From Bordetella genomosp. 5 (GTDB lineage Bacteria > Pseudomonadota > Gammaproteobacteria > Burkholderiales > Burkholderiaceae_B), in contig NZ_NEVN01000005.1 in the NCBI RefSeq assembly GCF_002261475.1, forward strand, positions 248,001-312,000: 64,000 nucleotides of DNA, in the 5' to 3' direction. Below, piece by piece: positions 27,202 to 34,667 of this stretch (its first letter is position 1; every line of letters begins with the position of its first letter). The notes under the pieces are model-generated. The model was not told the origin of the DNA, did no database searches, and saw only the letters and a list, made by a program, of their open reading frames with translations. The position numbers were made by a program, and so were the translations under genes.

Positions 27202-28224
27202 TCATTCGGCCTTGATGCCGCCGCGCTGGATCACGTCGCGCCACTTGGCCACATCGGCGCGGATGCGGGCCTCGAACTCCGCCGGCGTGCTGCCCAGCGG
27301 GGCGAAGCCCAGACCGGCAAGCTTGTCGCGCAGCGCGCCTTCGCGCACTGACCTGGCCAGCGTGGTGGACAGCTGCTCGATGACAGGCGCGGGCACGCCC
27401 GCGGGCGCGATCAGCCCGAACAACGGAGAGATGTCCACGCCGGCCAGGCCCGCTTGCGCGAACGTGGGTACGTCGGGCAACTGTCTGGCGCGCTGCGCGC
27501 CGGTGACCGCCAGCGCGCGCAGCTTGCCGCCCTTGATGTGCTCGGCCAGCGTCGGCACGGTGCCGAAGGCGAACTGCACCTGACCGCCGAGCAGGTCGGT
27601 GAAGACCGTGCCGCCGCCACGGTAGGGCACGTGCAGCACGTTGATGCCGGCCTGCTGGCGCAGCTGTTCGCCGGCAAGATGCGGCGCGCTGCCCACCCCC
27701 GCCGACCCGAAGGACAGCGAGCCGGGCTGCGCGCGGGCGAGCGCGATGAACTCGGCGAGGGTGTTGGCCTTGACCGAAGGATGCACCACCATCACGAAGG
27801 GCGCGGTGGCCATCAGCGAAATCGGCGCGAAGTCCTTGAGCGTGTCGTAAGGCAGCTTGTCGCCGAGCAGGCCGGGATTGATCGTGAACGTGGAGTCCAC
27901 GATGCCGAGGGTGTAGCCATCCGGCGCGGCCGTGCCGACGGCGCGGGTGCCGATCGTGGTGCCGCCGCCGCCGCGATTTTCGACCACGAAGGTCTGGCCC
28001 AGCGCTTCCGCCCAGGCTTGGCCGGCCATGCGCCCGAGCGTATCGGTGGCCGCGCCAGGCGGGTACGGCACGATCAGTCGCACGGTCTTGTCCGGGTAGC
28101 CGGCCCCCGGACGGCTGGCCCCCGGATGGCCGGCCCCCCGGGCCGGCAGGGCCCACGGCGAGACGACGGCGGCGGCCGCCAATGCGGTCGAACGGATCAG
28201 AAAGCGGCGGCGGTGCAGGGTCAT
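27202..28224 (-). CDS. Bug-family tripartite tricarboxylate transporter substrate-binding protein
   Basis: A 340-aa extracytoplasmic solute receptor of the Bug family, greatly expanded in Bordetella-like bacteria. The N-terminus HRRRFLIRSTALAAAAVVS resembles a Tat signal (RR followed by FL). Family signatures follow: YPDKTVRLIVPYPPGAATDT, VVENRGGGGTTIGTRAV, DGYTLGI, and VPYRGGGTVFTDLLGGQVQ. ATG 28224 is preceded by AGGAG. No TctA/TctB membrane genes are next to it; many Bug proteins are such orphans and some act as sensors. Being next to the enolase-superfamily gene suggests it binds that enzyme's carboxylate substrate (inference). Confidence 0.93.
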   Translation of the reverse strand: MTLHRRRFLIRSTALAAAAVVSPWALPARGAGHPGASRPGAGYPDKTVRLIVPYPPGAATDTLGRMAGQAWAEALGQTFVVENRGGGGTTIGTRAVGTAAPDGYTLGIVDSTFTINPGLLGDKLPYDTLKDFAPISLMATAPFVMVVHPSVKANTLAEFIALARAQPGSLSFGSAGVGSAPHLAGEQLRQQAGINVLHVPYRGGGTVFTDLLGGQVQFAFGTVPTLAEHIKGGKLRALAVTGAQRARQLPDVPTFAQAGLAGVDISPLFGLIAPAGVPAPVIEQLSTTLARSVREGALRDKLAGLGFAPLGSTPAEFEARIRADVAKWRDVIQRGGIKAE

Positions 28225-28339
28225 GGTTGTCTCCTGTGATTGTTCTGAGGGGCGATGCGGCGGTGTCCGGCGTAGCGCTGGGGCGTGTGTGTCGTCGGAT
28301 GCCGCTTCGACGTCGAACGTATCGACGCCCGTCGCCGTG

Positions 28340-29437
28340 TCACTCGCTGTAGCGGCCTTCGGCCAGGGCGGGTTCGGGGTCGGCGCCCAGTCCCGGGGTG
28401 TCGGGAACGGCGAGGCGGCCGCGCTCGATGGGCACGGTGGCGCCATAGGGCACGTGGGCCAGCTCGACATACAGGCGTTCCAGCGAGACCTCATGCGCCT
28501 GCGCGGCGATCAGGTGCAGGCTGGCCAGAAAGCCCGGGCCGAAGAAGGCCACCTGCGGCGCGCACGCCACCGCGGTGCCTGCGCACGCACGCGAGATCTC
28601 CCACGCGGCGGTGAGGCCAAGCTTGATGACGCTGGGTTGCACGTAGTCGGTGGCCTCGGTGGCGATCATGCGATGCAGGGCATAGGCGCTGCTGGCGTTC
28701 TCGCCGACGGCCACGGGCACGCCGCAGACGGCTTTGAGTCGGGCCAGCGCCTGGGCGTCTTCGGGCGGCCACAGCGGCTCTTCGATCCAGAAAGGGTCAT
28801 GCGCACGCATCGCGGCGATCTCGTCCTCGGCCTGGCCGGGCAGCCAGGCGCAGTTGGTGTCGACCATGATGGGGATGCCGGGGCCGGTGGCGGCCCGCGT
28901 GGCGCCGACCGCGTCGGCCGTGCGCTCGTGCAGTTTGATCTCTTCGTACCCCTCGGCGAGCGCCTGCGTCGTGACCGCGTGCAGGCGCTCGGCGTTGCCG
29001 TAGTACTGCAACAGCGAGGCATACACGCGCACGCTGTCGCGTTGCTTGCCGCCGAGCAGGGCGTAGAGCGGCTGTCCGGCGCGCTTGGCGCGCAGATCCC
29101 ACAGCGCGATATCCAGGCCGGCCAGCGCATGCACGACCGGGCCGGAGCGGCCGAGGTTGTGCAGCACGCGTTGCATGGTGGGCAAGAGCGTGTCGTCGTC
29201 GGCGTTCTTGCCGCAGGCGAGCGGCGCGATCAGCGTCTCGAAGATGGCGGGAAGCGCGCGCGGCTCCACGCAATACGACTCGCCCCATGCGACGGTGCCG
29301 TCCTCGGTCTGCACCCGCACGAGCGCGCTGTCGAGCTTGTCGCGCGGGCGTCCGGCGAAGAGCGGCGCGGGGCTCCAGTGATGAAACGGCAGGCGCATCG
29401 GAATGCAGGTGACGGACGTGATGGTATTGGCGGACAT
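28340..29437 (-). CDS. Mandelate racemase/muconate lactonizing enzyme-family protein
   Basis: A 365-aa enolase-superfamily enzyme that should abstract a proton alpha to a carboxylate using a Mg2+-stabilised enolate. The N-terminal capping domain covers about 1-125, then a TIM barrel. Metal-ligand positions are seen as Asp in IMVDTN, Glu in WIEEP and Glu in AVGEN. The proton-transfer motif on barrel strand 2 reads EIKLHE (K-x-H instead of the commoner K-x-K), and VIKLGLT offers a second Lys. The usual PH near the barrel end is replaced by PQ in CAPQVAFFGPG. Racemase, cycloisomerase or sugar-acid dehydratase remain possible. ATG 29437; divergent from the LysR gene, upstream of the Bug gene by 115 nt. 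Confidence 0.87.
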   Translation of the reverse strand: MSANTITSVTCIPMRLPFHHWSPAPLFAGRPRDKLDSALVRVQTEDGTVAWGESYCVEPRALPAIFETLIAPLACGKNADDDTLLPTMQRVLHNLGRSGPVVHALAGLDIALWDLRAKRAGQPLYALLGGKQRDSVRVYASLLQYYGNAERLHAVTTQALAEGYEEIKLHERTADAVGATRAATGPGIPIMVDTNCAWLPGQAEDEIAAMRAHDPFWIEEPLWPPEDAQALARLKAVCGVPVAVGENASSAYALHRMIATEATDYVQPSVIKLGLTAAWEISRACAGTAVACAPQVAFFGPGFLASLHLIAAQAHEVSLERLYVELAHVPYGATVPIERGRLAVPDTPGLGADPEPALAEGRYSE

Positions 29438-29481
29438 CGTGGCGGCGATAGCGTAGGAACGGAATCGATTGTGGTGCGCGC

Positions 29482-29537
29482 GATTTCATATGGTCAAATA
29501 GATAAATAAACTGATTCCATACGGATTTCATATGATC
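29482..29537. promoter_or_regulatory. Repeated operator-like motif between LysR and enolase-superfamily genes
   Basis: GATTTCATATGGTC at 29482-29495 recurs as GATTTCATATGATC at 29524-29537, exactly 42 bp (about four helical turns) apart. A degenerate copy GATTCCATACGG sits at 29513-29524. The CATATG core is self-complementary. The third copy covers the LysR start codon (ATG 29532), so binding would be suited to autorepression. The AT-rich surroundings mark the divergent promoter. Confidence 0.7.
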
Positions 29538-30425
29538 AGCCGCCGCGAACTCACGCTGTTGCGCGCCATGTACCAACACGGAACCGTCACGGCCGCGTCG
29601 GCCGCGATCGGCATGACGCAGCCGGCCGCGAGCGCGCTGCTGCGCGATCTCGATACTCGGCTCGGCTTTGCCTTGTTCAGTCGGGAACATCGCCGGCTGC
29701 AGCTCACCAGCCAGGGTCGCGCGCTCATCCCGGAGGTGCTCAATGCCCTGGCCGGGATCGAGTCGGTGGACCGGCTGGCCAGCGACATCCGGTACGGGGC
29801 CCAGGCGCGTCTGGCGATCGGCGCCGTGGCGATTGCTGCGACCAGCCTGTTGCCGCCCGCGCTGGCGGCCATGCGGCGTGCGCACCCCGGCGTCGCGGTC
29901 ACGGTGCGCGCCGGCACCGCCCTCGAGATCATCGACATGGCCGCCGATCATCGGATCGATCTGGGGATCATGGTCGGCAACCTGGCCGACGGCGATCGCG
30001 TCGCGGGTGAGCGCCTGGCCTCGCTCGCGCTGCATGCGGTGTTCCGCGCGGATCACCCCTATGCGGCACGGCGCCGCCTGACCCTCGCACAGGTGGCCGA
30101 CGACGGGCCGATCGTGCTCGCCACGGCCTTGCCGGCCGGACGCGCCACGCGGCAGGCGCTGGAAGCGCGCGACCTGCCATATCGGCCGCTGATCGAGGTG
30201 GGGCAGTCGTCGGCGGCCTGCGCGCTCGCCGCCGAGGGATTGGGCGCGGCCATCGTGGAGAGCCTCGGCGCGCTGCATGCGCAACGCCTGGGTCTGCGGA
30301 CGCGCCTTCTGTTGGCGCTGGACGACCCCGCGCTCACGGTGGTCTGGCCGCGCGACCGCGCCATGAGCCCGGCGGGCGAGGCCTTGCGCGAGGCGTTCCG
30401 CGACGCGGCCGCGCGCGGAATCTGA
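29532..30425 (+). CDS. LysR-family transcriptional regulator
   Basis: A 297-aa LysR regulator with winged HTH (ELTLLRAMYQHGTVTAASAAIGMTQPAASALLRDLD) and effector domain (about 90-290). It is divergent from the enolase-superfamily and Bug genes, the classic arrangement for a LysR protein activating its neighbour and repressing itself; the repeated motif over its own start supports this. The inducer is presumably a carboxylate substrate or product of the neighbouring enzyme (inference). It converges with the small gene at 30500-30697. Confidence 0.92.
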   Translation: MISRRELTLLRAMYQHGTVTAASAAIGMTQPAASALLRDLDTRLGFALFSREHRRLQLTSQGRALIPEVLNALAGIESVDRLASDIRYGAQARLAIGAVAIAATSLLPPALAAMRRAHPGVAVTVRAGTALEIIDMAADHRIDLGIMVGNLADGDRVAGERLASLALHAVFRADHPYAARRRLTLAQVADDGPIVLATALPAGRATRQALEARDLPYRPLIEVGQSSAACALAAEGLGAAIVESLGALHAQRLGLRTRLLLALDDPALTVVWPRDRAMSPAGEALREAFRDAAARGI

Positions 30426-30499
30426 CGGCCGCGCCCTCTGACGCGGGCGGGCGCGGACTCCAAGCGCGCGCAGCGGGCAGCGTCGCCTGGGCCGGGGTG

Positions 30500-30697
30500 T
30501 CAGCCGGGTGGTGCGCGCCGCGCCGTGTCGTCTTCGGGCGCGACCCGGTCCACCGAGACATCGGGGTAGGCGATACGGGCGGCGGCTTCGGCCTGGGCGG
30601 CATCGGGGTAGCGGCCGCGGTCTTCCTGTACGCCCAGCAGCGCGATGCTGCGGAACGACCATTGTCCATCGGGATGTTGAAAAACTTCGACGATCAT
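30500..30697 (-). CDS. Small hypothetical protein (65 aa)
   Basis: Starts MIVEVFQHPDGQWSFRSIAL and continues through GVQEDRGRYPDAAQAEAAARIAYPDVSVDRV. It has a good ribosome site (GGAG nine nt before the ATG) and a plausible fold of two beta strands followed by an Ala-rich helix, reminiscent of short DUF2188-like proteins, although no family is firmly recognised. The tail (APEDDTARRAPPG) is polar. It is divergent from ku with 87 nt between the start codons, so the two may share a control region. Confidence 0.65.
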   Translation of the reverse strand: MIVEVFQHPDGQWSFRSIALLGVQEDRGRYPDAAQAEAAARIAYPDVSVDRVAPEDDTARRAPPG

Positions 30698-30784
30698 GGC
30701 GATACTCCGTCGGGTATGAGGCTTGCTGCGCGATCGGGTCGAACCGGGCGTGAGGCACGCCCGACGCTCAGCGCAGGAGACATC

Positions 30785-31873
30785 ATGGCATCCACTCGAA
30801 CGATCTGGAAAGGGGCCATTTCCTTTGGCCTGGTGCATATTCCCGTGGGCTTGCACACCGCGACGACGGAGTCCGGCGTGGACTTCGACTGGCTTGACAA
30901 GCGCACCATGGACCCCGTGGGCTACAAGCGCATCAACAAGCGCACGGGCCGCGAGATCGATCGCGATTTCATCGTGAAGGGCGTGCAATACGAAGACGGC
31001 AAGTACGTGGTGATCTCGCCGGAAGAGATCAACCAGGCCTATCCGCGCACGACGCAGACCATCGAGATCGACCGCTTCGTCGACGCGGCGGACGTGCCCT
31101 TCCTGTATCTGGAGCGGCCCTACTACCTGGCGCCCATCAACAAGGGGCACAAGGTCTACGCCTTGCTGCGCGATACGCTGGCCAAGACCGGCAAGATCGG
31201 CATCGCGCGCGTGGTGATCCAGACCAAGCAGCATCTCGCCGCGCTGATTCCTTCCGGCGATGCGCTGGTGCTCGATCTCATGCGCTGGGGCGACGAGGTC
31301 AAGGCCGTGGATGAGCTGGACCTGCCCAGCGGCAAGTCCGCGACGCCCAGTGCCAGCGAGCTGAAGATGGCGAAGATGCTGGTCGAGGACATGAGCGCGC
31401 CCTGGAATCCGGACGATTTCAAGGACGAGTTCAAGGACGCGATCATGAGCCTGGTCGAGAAGAAGGCCAAGGCGGGCGAGGGCGAAACGGTATGGGAGCC
31501 CGAGGAAGAGGCGCCGAGCTCGAGCGATAACGTCATCGACCTGACCGAGCTGCTGCAGCGCAGTCTGAAGTCGCGTGGCGCGGGCGGCAAGAAGTCGGGC
31601 TCGGACAGCGCGACGGTGACGCCGGTGCGCAAGGAAGAGAAAAGCGCCGCCAAGACGACGAAGAAGACCGCTGCAAAATCCGCCTCGGCCAAGAAGGCCG
31701 CAACCAAAACGTCCGCCGGCAAGACCGCCTCCAGAAGCAGCAAGTCGGCCGGCAAGAGCGCGACCAAGACCGCGGCCAAAGGATCGGCGAAATCGGCGTC
31801 CAAATCAGCCGGCAAATCAGCGAGCAAGACCTCGCGCGGCAATGGTGATGCGCGTACGCGCAAGGCGGCCTGA
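30785..31873 (+). CDS. ku: Ku protein for non-homologous end joining
   Basis: A 362-aa bacterial Ku that binds DNA double-strand ends as a ring-shaped homodimer and recruits LigD. The core beta-barrel/bridge (TIWKGAISFGLVHIPVGLHTAT; VDFDWLDKRTMDPVGYKRINK; LVLDLMRWGDEV) spans about 1-260. The tail from about 270 is a Lys/Ala/Ser repeat region (SAKKAATKTSAGKT and SAGKSATKTAAKGS) of about 90 residues, longer than the minimal tail and histone H1-like; such tails bind DNA and can let the ring slide inward. The stop is 2 nt before the ligD ATG, so the two are co-translated. Confidence 0.95.
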   Translation: MASTRTIWKGAISFGLVHIPVGLHTATTESGVDFDWLDKRTMDPVGYKRINKRTGREIDRDFIVKGVQYEDGKYVVISPEEINQAYPRTTQTIEIDRFVDAADVPFLYLERPYYLAPINKGHKVYALLRDTLAKTGKIGIARVVIQTKQHLAALIPSGDALVLDLMRWGDEVKAVDELDLPSGKSATPSASELKMAKMLVEDMSAPWNPDDFKDEFKDAIMSLVEKKAKAGEGETVWEPEEEAPSSSDNVIDLTELLQRSLKSRGAGGKKSGSDSATVTPVRKEEKSAAKTTKKTAAKSASAKKAATKTSAGKTASRSSKSAGKSATKTAAKGSAKSASKSAGKSASKTSRGNGDARTRKAA

Positions 31874-31875
31874 CC

Positions 31876-34563
31876 ATGGCCGATACGCTCAAGACCTATC
31901 GCGAGAAGCGCGACTTCAAGGTGACCTCGGAGCCAGCGGAGGGCGGCGATGCCAATCCCGACGCGCTCGCGTTCGTGGTGCAGAAGCATTGGGCGAGCCG
32001 CCTGCATTACGACTTCCGCCTGGAGCTGGACGGCGCCATGAAGAGCTGGGCGGTGCCCAAGGGGCCCACCTATGACCCGACGGTCAAGCGGATGGCGGTG
32101 CAGGTCGAGGATCATCCGATCGCGTACAACCAGTTCGAGGGCGAGATACCCAAGGGCCAGTACGGGGCGGGCAAGGTCATCATCTGGGACGAAGGGATAT
32201 GGCAGCCGCTGTCCGATCCGCGCAAGGGCTACCGCGACGGTCATCTCAAATTCGAGCTGCACGGCTCCAAGCTGCACGGCCGCTGGGCCCTGGTGCGCAT
32301 GAAAGGCAAGGGCGAGAAGCAGGTGCCGTGGCTGCTCATCAAGGAGAAGGATGCGCTGGCCAAGCCCGAGAGCGAATTCAGTCTGGTGGACGAGTATCCG
32401 GACAGCGTGGTGCCGCTGCGCGGCGAGCCGCGCAAGGCGCCGGCAGCCGACGCTGCGGCAGCCGATGCTGCGGCAGCCGACGCTGCGGCAGCCGATGCTG
32501 CATCATCGAGCGCAGCCGGCGACGCGGACCTGCCGGGACGCGCCGCGCCGTTGCCCGACACGCTGCGCCCGCAGCTGGCGACGCTGGTCGAACGCCCGCC
32601 GCATGCGCCCGGCGAGTGGATTCACGAACTGAAGTTCGATGGCTATCGCGTGATGGCGCGGCTCGACCGAGGCGAGGCCCGGCTCTACACCCGGAACGGC
32701 CACGACTGGACGGCGCGGATGCCGCAACTGGCCCGGGCAATCGCCGCGTTGCCGGTGGAGAACGCCTGGATCGACGGCGAGATCGTCGTGATGGCCGATG
32801 ACGGCAATCCCAGCTTTCAGGCGCTGCAGAACGCCTTCGACGAGGAACGTGCCGAACGCATTCTGTACTACGCTTTCGATCTGCCTTACGTGACCGGCCG
32901 GGATCTGCGCGAGGAGCCCTTGTGGCGCCGGCGCGAGATCCTCGAGCAGGTGATCGCGCGCGGCGAAGAGCCGCTGCGCTTCAGCGCGGCCTTCGACAAA
33001 CCCGTCTCGGACCTGGTGGCCTCGGCGTGCAAGCTGGGCCTGGAGGGCATCATCGCCAAGCGGCGCGATGCGCCGTATGTCACACGCCGCAGCGATACCT
33101 GGATCAAGCTCAAATGCGCCCGGCGCCAGGAGTTCGTGATCGCGGGCTACACCGAGCCTCAGGGCACGCGCGTGGGGCTGGGCGCGCTGGTGCTGGCCGT
33201 GCATGACCAGGAAGGCACGCTGCGTCACGCCGGCAACGTCGGCACCGGTTTCGATGATCGCATGCTCGCGGATCTGGTGGCGCGCCTGAGCAAGATCGAG
33301 CGCGCCGACAGTCCGCTCGCGCCGGGCGCCAAGCCCGGCCGCAAGGTGCACTGGGTCGAGCCGCGTCTGGTGGCCGAGGTGTCCTTCGGCGAATGGACCG
33401 GCGCGGGTCATGTGCGGCATGCCGTGTTTCGCGGACTGCGCGAAGACAAGCCGGCATCGGCGATCGTGCGCGAGACGCCCGAGCGCGGGGCTGGCGCCGC
33501 GGACACGCAGGCGGAAGATGGCGGCAAAGCCGACCGGCGCACCCAGGCCGCCAGAACGGCCAAATCCTCGAAAGCGGCCGGGTCCACGACAAAGGCCGAC
33601 GCCGCGGACAACGCGGCCGCCGGCGAGTCCGGCAAAAAAACAAAAGCCTCGAAGGCCGACGGCGCCGCTCGGGCGGGCCAGGACGACATCGGCGCCCGCG
33701 CCAAGCCGGGCCGGCTAACCAGCCCCGATCGGGTCATCGACGAGCAATCCGGTGCGACCAAGCTCGATCTTGCCCGCTATTACGCGCTGGTCGCGCCGCA
33801 GATCCTGCCGCATCTGGCCGGGCGGCCGACCTCGTTTCTGCGCGCGCCGGCGGGCATCGGCGCGGCGATGTTCTTCCAGAAGCACCTGGAACACGCCATG
33901 CCCGGCGTCCTCACCCTGCCGCAGGAACTCGACCCCGATCATCCTCCCTTGCTCGAGGTGCCGAGCGACACGGCGCTGATGTCGGCCGTCCAGATGAACG
34001 TGGTGGAGTTCCATACCTGGAACGCCCACAAGGACGCGATCGACAAGCCGGACCGCATGGTGTTCGACCTCGATCCGGGCGAGGGCGTGCAGTGGACCGC
34101 GGTGGTGGAGGGGGCGCAGCTGGTGCGCACGCTGCTGCAGGAACTCGGCCTGACCGCCTGGCTCAAAACCAGCGGCGGCAAGGGGCTGCACGTGGTGGTG
34201 CCGCTACGGCGCCAACATGATTGGGACACCGTGAAGGGCTGCGCGCAAGCCATCGTGCGGCACCTCGCGCAGACCGTGCCGCAGCGTTTCGTGGCAAAGA
34301 GCGGTCCGCGCAACCGGGTGGGCAAGATCTTCGTCGACTACCTGCGCAATGGCTTCGGCGCCACCACGGTGGCCGCCTGGTCGGCCCGTGCGCGGCCCGG
34401 GCTGGGCGTGTCGGTGCCGCTGGCCTGGGACGAACTGAAGTCGCTCAAGCGCGGCGATCAATGGACGGTGCGCAACATTCATGATCGGCTCGACGTCGGC
34501 GATACGCCTTGGGACGACTACCGCCCGCAGTCGCTCGCGGCCGCGCTGGACGCGTTCAAGTAG
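31876..34563 (+). CDS. ligD: Multifunctional DNA ligase D (phosphoesterase-ligase-polymerase)
   Basis: An 895-aa NHEJ enzyme. Order: phosphoesterase domain (about 1-180, with KHWASRLHYDFRLEL), ATP-dependent ligase (about 230-530, adenylated Lys253 in ELKFDGYR, then DGEIVV, LEGIIAKRRDAPY and WIKLKC), and the primase-polymerase domain (about 610-895, with Asp731 and Asp733 in MVFDLDPGEG and LKTSGGKGLHV). PE-LIG-POL is the Pseudomonas/Burkholderiales order. Linkers are low-complexity: an ADAAA repeat between PE and LIG, and an Ala/Lys/Thr-rich stretch of about 90 residues before POL, similar in style to the Ku tail. It ends broken DNA by trimming, gap filling and sealing with Ku, mostly in stationary phase or after desiccation. 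Confidence 0.95.
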   Translation: MADTLKTYREKRDFKVTSEPAEGGDANPDALAFVVQKHWASRLHYDFRLELDGAMKSWAVPKGPTYDPTVKRMAVQVEDHPIAYNQFEGEIPKGQYGAGKVIIWDEGIWQPLSDPRKGYRDGHLKFELHGSKLHGRWALVRMKGKGEKQVPWLLIKEKDALAKPESEFSLVDEYPDSVVPLRGEPRKAPAADAAAADAAAADAAAADAASSSAAGDADLPGRAAPLPDTLRPQLATLVERPPHAPGEWIHELKFDGYRVMARLDRGEARLYTRNGHDWTARMPQLARAIAALPVENAWIDGEIVVMADDGNPSFQALQNAFDEERAERILYYAFDLPYVTGRDLREEPLWRRREILEQVIARGEEPLRFSAAFDKPVSDLVASACKLGLEGIIAKRRDAPYVTRRSDTWIKLKCARRQEFVIAGYTEPQGTRVGLGALVLAVHDQEGTLRHAGNVGTGFDDRMLADLVARLSKIERADSPLAPGAKPGRKVHWVEPRLVAEVSFGEWTGAGHVRHAVFRGLREDKPASAIVRETPERGAGAADTQAEDGGKADRRTQAARTAKSSKAAGSTTKADAADNAAAGESGKKTKASKADGAARAGQDDIGARAKPGRLTSPDRVIDEQSGATKLDLARYYALVAPQILPHLAGRPTSFLRAPAGIGAAMFFQKHLEHAMPGVLTLPQELDPDHPPLLEVPSDTALMSAVQMNVVEFHTWNAHKDAIDKPDRMVFDLDPGEGVQWTAVVEGAQLVRTLLQELGLTAWLKTSGGKGLHVVVPLRRQHDWDTVKGCAQAIVRHLAQTVPQRFVAKSGPRNRVGKIFVDYLRNGFGATTVAAWSARARPGLGVSVPLAWDELKSLKRGDQWTVRNIHDRLDVGDTPWDDYRPQSLAAALDAFK
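32446..32505. repeat. Four 15-bp tandem repeats in ligD linker
   Basis: GCCGACGCTGCGGCA alternates with GCCGATGCTGCGGCA, starting at 32446, 32461, 32476 and 32491; the last copy ends in CATCA. They encode ADAAA units joining the phosphoesterase and ligase domains. The alternating C/T suggests duplication of a 30-bp unit. Confidence 0.88.
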
Positions 34564-34576
34564 GCAAGTTCGGGTG

Positions 34577-34634
34577 CGACCCGGCCGCTGACGCCGCAGC
34601 CCGGCCTGGGGCGGCGGTGGCGGCGGCCGGGTCG
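34577..34634. terminator. Inverted repeat between convergent ligD and sensor kinase genes
   Basis: CGACCCGGCCGC (34577-34588) pairs perfectly with GCGGCCGGGTCG (34623-34634), with a nested CGCCGC/GCGGCG pair inside. It lies in the 104-nt gap between converging genes and could block transcription both ways; no T-run is present. Confidence 0.5.
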
Positions 34635-34667
34635 TGCGCAGACGCACGCACAGGCGCAGGCCCGGGC

